A stretch of DNA of 64,000 nt. It comes from CAVXFL01 sp963761015 (GTDB taxonomy: Bacteria; Pseudomonadota; Alphaproteobacteria; Acetobacterales; Acetobacteraceae). A program made the translations under genes and the position numbers. A model generated the notes under the pieces. The model was not told the origin of the DNA. It saw nothing but the letters and a program-made list of their open reading frames with translations, and did not search any database. Positions 48,287-57,225 of this stretch are shown in pieces; position 1 is the stretch's first letter, and each line of letters begins with the position of its first letter. The DNA is taken from NCBI GenBank assembly GCA_963761015.1, contig CAVXFL010000016.1, positions 434,001-498,000 of the forward strand, in the 5' to 3' direction.

Positions 48287-49529
48287 GCCGGAGCGCTTCG
48301 ACCGGATCGGTGCGCGCCGCGCGCCAGCTCGGATACAGCGTCGCCAATAGTGAAAGCGCCAGCGCCATCAGCACGATCTGCACCACCTCGCGCCAGTTCA
48401 GCCGTGCCGGCAGGTGGGTCAGGTAATAAACCTCCGGGTTGAACACCTTGGTCCCCGTGACCGCCTCGACCCAGTGCTGAATGGTGTCGATGTTCCAGCA
48501 GAAGACCACGCCGAGCGCGACGCCGATCAAGGTACCCGTGACACCGACCGAAGCGCCGCACATCAGGAAGATGCGCATGACCGAGCCGCGCGCCGCACCA
48601 ATCGTGCGCAGCACCGCGATGTCGCGCGTCTTGTCCTTCACCATCATGATCAGGCTGGAAATCACGTTGAACGCCGCGACCAGGATGATCAGGGTCAGGA
48701 TGACGAACATCACGTTCTGCTCGACCTGAACCGCGGCGAAAAAGCTGTCGTTGCTGTGCTGCCAGTCGATAATGCGGACCGGCAGCCCCTTCAGCGTCGC
48801 CGCGATGGCGCGTTCCACGCCGCCGAGTTGCAGCGGGTCGTTCAGCCGCACCTCGATCTGGGTGACCGAGTTCGGGCGCTGGAAGAAGATCTGCGCCTGC
48901 TGCAGCGGCAGGAACACGTAGTTGGTATCGTATTCGTTCATGCCGACCTGAAAGATCGCCACCACCTTGTAGGCGCGCACGCGCGGCACGGTGCCGAACG
49001 CCGTGGCGGCGCCTTCCGGCGAAACCAGGGTGAGCTGGCTGCCCACATAAAGCCCAAGGCGCTGCGCCAAGCCGACCCCGATGGCAATGGCGTCGTCGCC
49101 CTTGAACTCGTCGAGCGATCCCGCGCGGATGTTGCTGCTGACCGCGTGCAGTTTGCGCAAATCCTCCGGGCTGATGCCCCGCACCAGCCCGCCCATACCG
49201 CCGCCGTGACTGGCCGAGAACAACGCCTCGCCATCCACCACCGGCGTCGCCGAGACGACATTGGGAATCGCCCGCACCTTCGCGACGATTGCCTGATAAT
49301 CCGTGAGCGGCTTGCCCGTGCCGTAAATGCCGAGATGGCCGTTCAGCCCGATGATCCGGTTGAGCAGGTCCACCTTGAACCCGCCCATGACGCTCATCAC
49401 GATGATCAGGGTGGCGACGCCGAGCGCGATGCCGATCAGCGAAAACCCGGCGATCACCGACACGAACCGCTCGCCGCGGCGCGCGCGCAGATAGCGTCCC
49501 GCGACCGCGCGTTCAAATGGGCCGAACAT
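48279..49529 (-). CDS. lolC: Lipoprotein-releasing ABC transporter permease LolC/E
   Basis: Inner-membrane permease of 416 residues with four membrane segments: one near the N-terminus (GERFVSVIAGFSLIGIALGV, IIVMSVMGGFKVDLLNRI) and three near the C-terminus (ILTLIILVAAFNVISSLIMM, VGVTGTLIGVALGVVFCWNI, IVLMALALSLLATLYPSWRA). A large periplasmic domain lies between. Alphaproteobacteria often have one such subunit acting as a homodimer in place of LolC and LolE, and only one gene is present here. It is followed immediately by lolD. Confidence 0.94.
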   Translation of the reverse strand: MFGPFERAVAGRYLRARRGERFVSVIAGFSLIGIALGVATLIIVMSVMGGFKVDLLNRIIGLNGHLGIYGTGKPLTDYQAIVAKVRAIPNVVSATPVVDGEALFSASHGGGMGGLVRGISPEDLRKLHAVSSNIRAGSLDEFKGDDAIAIGVGLAQRLGLYVGSQLTLVSPEGAATAFGTVPRVRAYKVVAIFQVGMNEYDTNYVFLPLQQAQIFFQRPNSVTQIEVRLNDPLQLGGVERAIAATLKGLPVRIIDWQHSNDSFFAAVQVEQNVMFVILTLIILVAAFNVISSLIMMVKDKTRDIAVLRTIGAARGSVMRIFLMCGASVGVTGTLIGVALGVVFCWNIDTIQHWVEAVTGTKVFNPEVYYLTHLPARLNWREVVQIVLMALALSLLATLYPSWRAARTDPVEALRHE

Positions 49530-49588
49530 TCTTCCGCGTCCACCTAGCGCGCGTTTGGACTGAGCGGAATCGCGAATCCGCGGCCTCC

Positions 49589-49669
49589 ATCGTCATGCCC
49601 GGGCGAAGACCCGGGCACCCCGTTGTCGCACGGCCGCGAGATTGCCGGGTCGAGCCCGGCAATGACGAT
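49589..49669. repeat. Dispersed intergenic repeat, copy 3 (inverted)
   Basis: Starts ATCGTCATGCCCGGGCGAAG and ends TTGCCGGGTCGAGCCCGGCAATGACGAT. The order of the CCCGGGCATGAC and GTCATTGCCGG ends is reversed relative to copies at 14192 and 23664, so it lies in the opposite orientation. It occupies the gap between lolC and proS. Confidence 0.65.
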
Positions 49670-49718
49670 TTGAAAATGCCCGGTCTGCCTGAAGGCGCTG
49701 TAGCCATATTCTGCATGT

Positions 49719-51041
49719 TCACCGAGAAGTGGTGGCGATCTTGCCCAGCGCGTCCTCGGGCGACAGTTCCGCGCGTTCGCCGCTCGCCCGGTGCTTCAGC
49801 TCGACCAGGCCCTTGGCCGCGCCGCGCGGGCCGATGATGATTTGCCAAGGATGGCCCATCAGGTCGGCGTCGGCGAATTTCACCCCTGCGCGCTCGTCGC
49901 GGTCGTCATATAGCGCCTGATCGTTCAGGCTGCCATGCAACTGCTCGGCGAGGCGGTCGCAGGCAGTGTCGCCGACTTTCAGGTTCAGAATGGCGGCGCG
50001 GAACGGCGCCACGGCATCCGGCCAGATGATGCCGGCGTCGTCGTGATTGGCCTCGATCAGCGCGCCGACCAGCCGGCTGACGCCGATGCCGTAGCTGCCC
50101 ATCTCCGGATGCACCAGCCGCCCGTCCGGCCCCGCCACGGTCATGTTCATGGACGCGGTGTATTTCGTCCCGAAGTAGAAAATATGGCCGACCTCGATGC
50201 CCCGCCCCTCGCGGCGGCGATCGGCCGCCAGGCGCTCCCAGGCTGCGCTATCGTGCTTCTCGTCGGTGGCGGCATAGTTCGACGTCATCAGCGCGGCGAA
50301 ACGCTCCAGGTCGGCCGGCTGCGCCACGTCGAAGCTGTGGCTGGAATAGTCGATCTCCTCGAACGCCGCGTCGTAGAACACTTGGCTCTCGCCGGTCGGC
50401 GCCAGGATGATGAACTCGTGGCTGAGATCGCCGCCGATCGGCCCGGTGTCGGCCTCCATCGGAATCGCGCGCAGCCCCATGCGCTGGAACGTGCGCATAT
50501 AGGCCAGCATCATCTTGCGGTAGCTGACCACGGCGCCCGCGTAGTCCAGGTCGAAGCTGTACGCGTCCTTCATCAGGAATTCGCGGCCGCGCATGACGCC
50601 GAAGCGCGGGCGCACCTCGTCGCGGAACTTCCATTGGATGTGGTAGACGATCTGCGGCAACTCGCGGTACGACTTCACCGACTGGCGAAACAGATCGGTG
50701 ATCATCTCCTCGTTGGTCGGACCGTAGAGCAGTTCGCGCTCATGGCGGTCGCGGATGCGCAGCATCTCCCGCCCGTAATCCTCGTAGCGGCCGCTCTCCC
50801 GCCACAACTCCGCCGGCTGGATGGTCGGCATGAGTATTTCCTGGGCACCGGCCGCGTCCTGCTCCTCGCGCACGATGCGCGCGATGTGCTGCAGCACGCG
50901 AAAGCCCGCCGGCAGCCAGGCGTAGATGCCGGCCGCCGTCTGCCGCACCAGCCCGGCGCGCAGCATCAGCCGGTGCGAGACGATCTGCGCCTCGGCGGGG
51001 GTTTCCTTCAGGGTCGGGACGAGGGAGCGGGACAAGCGCAT
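49719..51041 (-). CDS. proS: Prolyl-tRNA synthetase, short form
   Basis: Class II synthetase of 440 residues from ATG 51041 (RLSRSLVPTLKETPAEAQIV). Motif 2 lies in QWKFRDEVRPRFGVMRGREF and motif 3 in PEMGSYGIGVSRLVGALIEA. The editing insertion of long bacterial ProRS is missing, which is the usual alphaproteobacterial form; Ala-tRNA(Pro) editing then depends on a separate factor. The C-terminal anticodon-binding domain is complete. The upstream hairpin at 51247-51272 suggests it has its own promoter in 51042-51240. Confidence 0.95.
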   Translation of the reverse strand: MRLSRSLVPTLKETPAEAQIVSHRLMLRAGLVRQTAAGIYAWLPAGFRVLQHIARIVREEQDAAGAQEILMPTIQPAELWRESGRYEDYGREMLRIRDRHERELLYGPTNEEMITDLFRQSVKSYRELPQIVYHIQWKFRDEVRPRFGVMRGREFLMKDAYSFDLDYAGAVVSYRKMMLAYMRTFQRMGLRAIPMEADTGPIGGDLSHEFIILAPTGESQVFYDAAFEEIDYSSHSFDVAQPADLERFAALMTSNYAATDEKHDSAAWERLAADRRREGRGIEVGHIFYFGTKYTASMNMTVAGPDGRLVHPEMGSYGIGVSRLVGALIEANHDDAGIIWPDAVAPFRAAILNLKVGDTACDRLAEQLHGSLNDQALYDDRDERAGVKFADADLMGHPWQIIIGPRGAAKGLVELKHRASGERAELSPEDALGKIATTSR

Positions 51042-51246
51042 CGGTCGGCAACGGGTCCGGTCAGGTTGCGGGAAAAGCGCACTCGGCGACGAGCGGCGGG
51101 CGGACCCTACTCGCCCCGGAAGCGCTCGGCCAGATGCCCGGCACGGTTGCTCGGCGAGCACGCCTCAGCCGCGAAATTTGGCATTTTTGCGCCATTTGCA
51201 CACAAAAGTTCGTGACATACGCGTAAGCCGCGGCTAGAAACAAAAC

Positions 51247-51272
51247 GGCCCGAGTGCCGAGGCACCCGGGCC
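51247..51272 (-). terminator. Intrinsic terminator of the nuo-birA-rnj-DUF1467 transcript
   Basis: Nearly perfect inverted repeat GGCCCGAGTGCC/GGCACCCGGGCC with one A-C mismatch and a tight loop. On the minus strand it is followed by GTTTTGTTTC. It lies between DUF1467 and proS. Confidence 0.6.
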
Positions 51273-51326
51273 AAGTTTAGGGAGGAAACGCCAGTCACGG
51301 CCCGGGCGGGGAAACGAACCTCGACC

Positions 51327-51407
51327 ATGCCGCGTGCAATGGCAACACACGTTAATCAAATACGCAAGTTGCGTGCCATCACCGCAAAAAAACGAGATGA
51401 GAGATAA
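51327..51407 (+). CDS. Candidate 26-residue basic peptide or small-RNA region
   Basis: In a 438-nt stretch without annotated genes, a plus-strand frame ATG 51327 to TAA 51407 encodes a very basic 26-residue peptide (MPRAMATHVNQIRKLR plus an AKKRDER end). It lies 28 nt before a strong plus-strand terminator, so some plus-strand transcript probably exists here. I see no convincing ribosome site or promoter; the unit may instead be a small RNA of about 150 nt. Confidence 0.3.
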   Translation: MPRAMATHVNQIRKLRAITAKKRDER

Positions 51408-51435
51408 GCCCGGCCAGGGTCGCTAGGCCATTTGT

Positions 51436-51465
51436 GGGGCACCTCGTTGCGGGGTGCCCCTTTTT
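51436..51465 (+). terminator. Strong intrinsic terminator on the plus strand
   Basis: Perfect 8-bp stem GGGGCACC/GGTGCCCC, 9-nt loop, followed by TTTTT. Both flanking genes are on the minus strand, so this terminator must serve a small plus-strand transcript starting between about 51273 and 51430. Confidence 0.8.
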
Positions 51466-51479
51466 CGCGCCGGCTCTGC

Positions 51480-51740
51480 TCAGTCTTCGGGCAGCGCCAG
51501 CCAGCCGTGGCGGAAGCTGATCCAGTCGGTCTCGATCAGCGCCACGCATCCGCCCCAGACGATCGCCGAAACCAGCGTGGTCGCGATGACCACGCGCCAG
51601 ATTCTCGGCCGCGCCGGCGCCCCGCGCCAGCCGCTGACCGGGTCCGGCTCGACCACCGGCCGCGTGCCGACCGGCAGCACGGCGAACACCACGATCCACC
51701 AGATCAGGAAGTAGAGAACGCCCCCGGTAAACCAGCCCAT
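51480..51740 (-). CDS. DUF1467 family membrane protein
   Basis: Small inner-membrane protein of 86 residues from ATG 51740. Two hydrophobic segments: GGVLYFLIWWIVVFAVLPVG near residues 5-24 and WRVVIATTLVSAIVWGGCVA near 47-66. The motif FAVLPVGTRPVVEPDPVSGW between them is diagnostic of DUF1467. The gene is conserved beside proS and rnj in alphaproteobacteria but its role is unknown. It starts 4 nt after rnj. Confidence 0.9.
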   Translation of the reverse strand: MGWFTGGVLYFLIWWIVVFAVLPVGTRPVVEPDPVSGWRGAPARPRIWRVVIATTLVSAIVWGGCVALIETDWISFRHGWLALPED

Positions 51741-51744
51741 CAGC

Positions 51745-53394
51745 TCAAACCCGCAGCAAATGCACATCCACGAGCGGCCGCTTCTGCAGCCGCCGGCCGA
51801 GCACGCGGCGCAACAGCACGCGCGCCGCCTCCGATAGCGCGGTGTCGTCCCGCCGCTGCGGCAACGGCAACTCCGCCACCGCCTCGGCAAATTCCTCGGC
51901 GACCTGGGCGGTTTCCGGGTCGTCCGGCCCGTACAACCCGGGCGCGCTCACCCTAGGTTGCCCGCGCAGCCGCCCGGCCTCGTCCACCGCCAGGCTCGCC
52001 ACCACCACGCCGTTGAACAGCATGCGCCGCCGCGCCGCCATCACCTCGCCCTTCAGCGGCACCAGCCGGCCCGCGTCCAGAACCAGGCGGCCCACCGGCG
52101 CGCTGTCGACGATTTCGGCGCGTCCCGGGGCGAGCCTGAGAATGTCGCCGTCCTCGAGCAGCATCGGCGTCGATCCCATCTCGCGGGCCAATTCCGCGTG
52201 CGATGTCAGATGCCGCCATTCCCCGTGCACCGGCACACTGTAGCGCGGTCGCACGAGCTTGTACAGCCGGCGCAGTTCGTCGCGCGCCGGATGGCCGGAG
52301 ACATGGACCATGTGGTCGGCGACGGTCATCAACCGGACGCCGCGGCGCACGAGATTGTCCTGCAAATTGCCGATCGCCCGCTCGTTGCCCGGGATCACGC
52401 GGCTGGAGAACACCACGGTGTCGCCCTCGCCGAGCGCGATGTGCCGGTGCGCGTCGGCCGCGATGCGCGAGAGCGCGCTGCGCGGCTCGCCCTGGCTGCC
52501 GGTCGTGAGGATCAGCAGGTTGTCGTCCGGGATGGAGCCCGCCTCGTCCTCGGGCACGAATTCGGGGATGCCTTTCAGGTAACCGCACTCGCGCGCCGCG
52601 GATTCCAGGTTGCGCAGGCTGCGCCCGACCAGCGCCACGCTGCGCCCGGCGTCCCGCGCGGCCAGCGCCACACTTTCCACGCGTGCGATGTTGCTGGAGA
52701 AGCAGGTCACCGCGACCCGGCCACGCCGGGCGCTGCGGATCAGCGCCGAGAGGTTGCGCCGCACTTCCCCCTCGGACCCGGAATGCCCTTCCACCATGGC
52801 GTTGGTGGAATCGCAAATCATCGCCAGCACGCCGCGCTCGCCCAGTTGGCCGAACGCGGGCTCGTCGGTTACCGGCCCGATCAGCGGCTGCGGGTCCAGC
52901 TTCCAGTCGCCGGTGTGCAGCAGGAGCCCTTGCGGCGTGTCGATCACCAGCGATTGTGCCTCGGGAATCGAATGCGAGACGCGCAGAAACCGCAGCGAAA
53001 ACGGCGGCAGCTCGAAGCTCGCGCCGGGCGGCAGGACGTGCAGCTTCACCTCTTGCAGCATCTGCTGCTCGGCGAGCTTGCGCCGCAGCACCGCGGCGGC
53101 AAAGGGCGAGGCGTAGACCGGGCAGCGCAATTGCCGCCACAGCCAGGGCACGGCGCCGAGATGGTCCTCGTGCGCGTGGGTCAGCACCAGCCCGACCAGC
53201 CGGTCCCGCCGCTCGGCGATGAAGGCGGGATCGGGCATCATCACCTCGACTTCCGGCAGTTCGTTGCCGCCGAAGCCGATGCCGCAATCGACCGCGAGCC
53301 ACCGGCCCGCGCAGCGATACAGGTTGAGATTCATGCCGATCTCGCCCGTCCCGCCCAAGGGCAGGAAGGCGAGGTCCCCGCTTGCCGCGTCCAT
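51745..53394 (-). CDS. rnj: Ribonuclease J
   Basis: Metallo-beta-lactamase/beta-CASP nuclease with 5'-3' exo and endonuclease activity in RNA decay. It is 549 residues. The N-terminal PLGGTGEIGMNLNLY leads to the zinc motif THAHEDHLGAVPWL near residue 73, with LLHTGDWKLD, SGSEGEVRR and TGSQGEPRSAL (beta-CASP). VHVSGHPARDELRRLYKLVR and VPVHGEWRHLTSHAELARE complete the active site. The C-terminal domain is present. Intact, in its usual place after birA. Confidence 0.95.
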   Translation of the reverse strand: MDAASGDLAFLPLGGTGEIGMNLNLYRCAGRWLAVDCGIGFGGNELPEVEVMMPDPAFIAERRDRLVGLVLTHAHEDHLGAVPWLWRQLRCPVYASPFAAAVLRRKLAEQQMLQEVKLHVLPPGASFELPPFSLRFLRVSHSIPEAQSLVIDTPQGLLLHTGDWKLDPQPLIGPVTDEPAFGQLGERGVLAMICDSTNAMVEGHSGSEGEVRRNLSALIRSARRGRVAVTCFSSNIARVESVALAARDAGRSVALVGRSLRNLESAARECGYLKGIPEFVPEDEAGSIPDDNLLILTTGSQGEPRSALSRIAADAHRHIALGEGDTVVFSSRVIPGNERAIGNLQDNLVRRGVRLMTVADHMVHVSGHPARDELRRLYKLVRPRYSVPVHGEWRHLTSHAELAREMGSTPMLLEDGDILRLAPGRAEIVDSAPVGRLVLDAGRLVPLKGEVMAARRRMLFNGVVVASLAVDEAGRLRGQPRVSAPGLYGPDDPETAQVAEEFAEAVAELPLPQRRDDTALSEAARVLLRRVLGRRLQKRPLVDVHLLRV

Positions 53395-53482
53395 TGCGCT
53401 GCTCAGAAACGTCCTTTCGCCGCTCTATCGTCCCGATATGCCGCCGAGCTCGTTGCCACGTTACTTGGGGGCGCCACCGCGT

Positions 53483-54250
53483 TCACCCAACAAGCCGCCG
53501 GGCCGCGCCACCGCCCAGCAGGACTTCGCCGCTAGCATAAGCCTGCAAACCCTCGGCGGTTTGGAGCAGCAGACCGCCGTCCTCGGACAGGCCGGCAAAC
53601 CGGCCCTCGACCTCGCTTGCGGGCAGTTTGAGCGCGACCGGGCTGCCGAGCGCCGGGCCGCGGCGCAGCCAAGCCTCGCGAACCGCCGCGAACCCGCGCC
53701 GCCGCCGGGCGGCGCACCAGTAGCCGAGCCGGTCGAGAACGGCGGAAGCGGCGTCCTCGGGCGCGGGCGCCGTGCCCGCCTCGGCGAGGCAGGCGAGCCC
53801 CGAGCGGTCCGGCAGGCGCGGCGCCTCGGCCAGATTGGCGCCGAAGCCGATCACCAGCCAGGCGATCCGTCCGTTCTCGACCTGGCTATCCACCAGAATG
53901 CCGCCGAGTTTCCTGCCGCCGAACAACAGGTCGTTCGGCCATTTCAAGGCGAGCGCGGCGTCGTCGGGCAGAAACCGCGACAGCCCCTGGGCCATGGCGA
54001 CGCCCGCCAGCAGCGCCCATTGCCCGGCCGCCGCGGCCGGTGCTGCGGGCCGCAACAGGACCGACAGCGCCAGGCCGCCCGGCGGCGATTCCCACGACCG
54101 TCCCCGGCTGCCGCGTCCGGCGGTCTGGCGCAGCGCCAGAACGGCCAATCCTTCCGGCTCGCCCTCGGCGGCGCGGGCGCGGCAAAAATCGGACGTCGAT
54201 TTCAGGCTGGGATGGACGCTCAGGCGCCAGACAGGCGAAGCCGGGTTCAC
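53483..54250 (-). CDS. birA: Biotin--[acetyl-CoA carboxylase] ligase
   Basis: Attaches biotin to BCCP. It is 255 residues from GTG 54250, whose bases overlap the nuoN stop (GTGA). The biotinyl-AMP loop is QTAGRGSRGRSWESPPGGLA, and KWPNDLLFGGRKLGGILVDS is the adenylate/biotin-binding region. There is no N-terminal DNA-binding domain, so it is a mono-functional ligase and not a repressor. A coaX gene usually lies between birA and rnj in alphaproteobacteria; here only 88 nt remain. Confidence 0.92.
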   Translation of the reverse strand: MNPASPVWRLSVHPSLKSTSDFCRARAAEGEPEGLAVLALRQTAGRGSRGRSWESPPGGLALSVLLRPAAPAAAAGQWALLAGVAMAQGLSRFLPDDAALALKWPNDLLFGGRKLGGILVDSQVENGRIAWLVIGFGANLAEAPRLPDRSGLACLAEAGTAPAPEDAASAVLDRLGYWCAARRRRGFAAVREAWLRRGPALGSPVALKLPASEVEGRFAGLSEDGGLLLQTAEGLQAYASGEVLLGGGAARRLVG

Positions 54251-55672
54251 CCGAGCAGCAGGACGCGCGCGGCGGACTGGGCGGCGGCGAAAATCGGCGA
54301 GGCGAATAGGACGAACAGCACCGTGAACGCGCTGGCCCCGGCGGCGATCGCCGATACCGAGAACGGCGCCCGATCGAACGCCGCCTCGGCGGGATCGAAA
54401 TACATCACCTTCACGATACGGATGTAATAGAAGGCGCCGATCACGCTGGTCAGCACGCCGATGATCGCCAGCGCCCACATGCCGTTCTGCACGGCGGCCA
54501 GGAAGACATAGAGCTTGCCGAAGAAGCCGGACAGCGGCGGAATCCCGGCGAGCGCGAACATGAACACCGTCATGGCCAGCGCCATCGCCGGGTCGCGCTC
54601 GCCCAGCCCGCCGAGATCGGCGATGCGTTCGAGCGCCTGCCCGCGCCGCCGCATGGCCGTGATCACCGCGAAGGTGCCGGCGTTCATGAACACGTAGATC
54701 GCGATGTAGATCAGCGTGCCGCGGATGCCGGCCATCGTGCCGGCCGCCAGCCCGATCAGCGCGTAGCCCATGTGCCCGATCGACGAATAGGCCATCAGGC
54801 GCTTGATATTGGTCTGCCCGATCGCCCCCAGCGAGCCCAGCACCATCGACGCGATGGAGACAAGGACGAGCAATAGCTGCCATTGCGGGAGCTGGTGGCC
54901 AAAGGCGATCGCCATGGTACGCAGCAGCAGGGCGAAGGCGGCAACTTTCGGCGCCATGCTGATGAACGCCGTCACCGGCGTGGGCGCGCCCTCGTAAACG
55001 TCTGGCGTCCACATGTGGAACGGCACGATCGCGAGCTTGAAGGACAGCCCCGCGATGATGAACACGACGCCGACGACCAGCCCGGCCGTGACCTCCGCCG
55101 GATTGGCGAGCGCCTGGCCGAGCAGCCGGATATCCATCGTCCCGGCGAAACCGTAGGCGAGCGATATGCCGTAGAGCAGCAGGCCGGAGGCCAGCGCGCT
55201 CAGCACGAAGAACTTCAGCGCCGCCTCGGACGCGCGCAGGTCGTCGCGCGCGAAGGCGACCAGAACGTAAAGCGCGAGGTTCTGCAGTTCCAGCCCGAGA
55301 TAGAGCGTCATGAGGTTGGAGGCGGAGCCCATCACCATCATGCCCGCGGTTGCGAACAGCACCAGAACCGGGAACTCGAACCGGCCGATCCGCTCCGCGC
55401 GGTTGTAGTCGAGCGACAGTATCAGCGCGATCGCCCCGGCCGCGAGCACCAGGATCTTGATGAACGTGCTGAACGCGTCAGTGACGAACAAGCCCTCATA
55501 AGCCACGCCGACACCGCGGCTGATCACCAGCATCAGCGCGATCAAGAGCGCGCCAAGCCCGAGCATGCTGGAAATGAAACCGGTTTCCGATTTGCGCAGC
55601 ACGCCGAACATCAGGATCGCCATGGCGCAAACGGCGAGCAACGATTTCCGGCAGGGCGAGCGTCCAGTTCAT
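54247..55672 (-). CDS. nuoN: NADH-quinone oxidoreductase subunit N, one apparent +1 frameshift
   Basis: Antiporter-like membrane subunit of complex I. ATG 55672 overlaps the nuoM stop (ATGA) and begins NWTLALPEIV. The frame then goes out of phase at 55640/55641, where one extra T (coding strand) separates it from LAVCAMAILMFGVLRKSETG. Removing it gives about 474 residues with a normal N-terminus. The rest is intact: FKLAIVPFHMWTPDVYEGAP carries the conserved Lys, and KRLMAYSSIGHMGYALIG, IPPLSGFFGKLYVFLA are present. Followed by birA. Confidence 0.94.
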
Positions 55673-57225
55673 CGGCCGAACTCCCCCGCGCCGGGCCGCA
55701 GCAATTCCGCAACCCGATGATGCGGCGCCATCATTGCCACGCGGTGCTGCTCGACCAGCGCGTTCACGCTGGGGCGAAAGAAATCGGTGAAGCTCGACGG
55801 GTAGACGCCCATCCACAAGGTCAGCAGCACCAGCGGCGCGAACACCGCGACCTCGCGCGGCGACAGGTCCAGGATGCCTTGCAGATCCATCCGCGTCAGC
55901 CGCCCGAACACGACGCGGCGGTACAGGTACAGCATGTAGATGACACCGAGCACCATGCCGAGGCTGCCCAGCAGCGCCAGCCAGAAGCTGACCCGGAAGG
56001 CGCCGATCAGCATGAGGATCTCGCCCGGAAATCCGGAAGTTCCGGGCAGCCCGACGGAGCTGATGGCGAACACCATGAAGACCGTCGCGTAGAGCGGCAT
56101 GCGATCGGCGAGCCCGCCGTAGCGCGCGATGTCGCGGCTGTGGATGCGGTCGTAGACGACGCCCACGATCAGGAACAGCGCGCCCGAGACGATGCCGTGC
56201 GACAGCATCTGAAACAGCCCGCCGGTGATGCCCTGCGCGTTGAAGGTGAAGATGCCGATGGTCGCCACGCCCATATGCGCGACCGAGGAATAGGCGATCA
56301 GCTTCTTCATGTCGGTCTGCGCGAAGGCGACCAGCGCCGCGTAGACCACCGCCACAACGGACAAGGTGAAGATCAGCGGCGCGAACGTGGCCGAGGCTTG
56401 CGGCAGCATGGGCACGGAGAAGCGCAGGAACCCGTAGGCGCCCATTTTCAGCAGCACGGCCGCCAGCATGACCGACCCCGCCGTCGGCGCCTCGACATGC
56501 GCGTCGGGCAGCCAGGTGTGGACGGGCCACATCGGCACCTTCACCGCGAAGGAGGCGAGGAAGGCGAGGAACAGCCAGAACTGCATGTGCACCGGAAACG
56601 CGGTGTGCAGCAGCACCGGAATGTCGGTCGTGCCTGCGTACTGCCACATCCGCAACAGCGCCAGCAGCATGAGCACGGAACCGGTCAAGGTGAACAGGAA
56701 GAATTTCACCGCCGAATAGACCCGGCGCGGCCCGCCCCAGACCCCGATGATGAGATACATCGGGATCAGCACGCCCTCGAAGAAGATGTAGAACATGAGG
56801 AAATCGAGCGCGCAGAACATGCCGACCAGCATGGTCTCCAGGATCAGGAAGGCGATCATGTATTCGCGCACGCGCAGCTGGATCGAATCCCAGCTCGCCA
56901 GGATGCAGATCGGCGTCAGCAGCGTGGTCAGCAGCACGAACAGCACGCTGATCCCGTCCACGCCCATGTGGTAGGCGACGTGGAACTCGGGCACCCAGGT
57001 CTGCAACTCGACGAACTGGAACCCGGCGTAGGAGCGGTCGAACTTCACCCACAGCACCAGCGACAGCGCGAACACGATCAGGCTGGTCCAAAGCGCGGTC
57101 CAGCGCGCGTTGGAGGCAACCGTTTCGCGGTCGCCGCGCACGGACATGATGATGGCGCAGCCGACCAGCGGCAGGAACGTGATCAGCGAGAGCAGCGGAA
57201 ATCCGGCCTGGTCCATCGCGTTCAC
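55669..57225 (-). CDS. nuoM: NADH-quinone oxidoreductase subunit M
   Basis: Antiporter-like membrane subunit of complex I, 518 residues. Typical segments: KVPMWPVHTWLPDAHVEAPT with the channel Lys, KMGAYGFLRFSVPMLPQASA, MKKLIAYSSVAHMGVATIGI and GLPGTSGFPGEILMLIGAF. The ATG overlaps the nuoL stop (ATGA) and its own stop overlaps the nuoN ATG. Confidence 0.97.
   Translation of the reverse strand: MNAMDQAGFPLLSLITFLPLVGCAIIMSVRGDRETVASNARWTALWTSLIVFALSLVLWVKFDRSYAGFQFVELQTWVPEFHVAYHMGVDGISVLFVLLTTLLTPICILASWDSIQLRVREYMIAFLILETMLVGMFCALDFLMFYIFFEGVLIPMYLIIGVWGGPRRVYSAVKFFLFTLTGSVLMLLALLRMWQYAGTTDIPVLLHTAFPVHMQFWLFLAFLASFAVKVPMWPVHTWLPDAHVEAPTAGSVMLAAVLLKMGAYGFLRFSVPMLPQASATFAPLIFTLSVVAVVYAALVAFAQTDMKKLIAYSSVAHMGVATIGIFTFNAQGITGGLFQMLSHGIVSGALFLIVGVVYDRIHSRDIARYGGLADRMPLYATVFMVFAISSVGLPGTSGFPGEILMLIGAFRVSFWLALLGSLGMVLGVIYMLYLYRRVVFGRLTRMDLQGILDLSPREVAVFAPLVLLTLWMGVYPSSFTDFFRPSVNALVEQHRVAMMAPHHRVAELLRPGAGEFGR

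Noticed and set aside
51240..51470. tRNA or 6S RNA gene in the gap before proS
   Set aside because: GAGGTTCG-like fragments appear on the minus strand but no cloverleaf arms can be drawn, and no 6S-like central bubble is evident.
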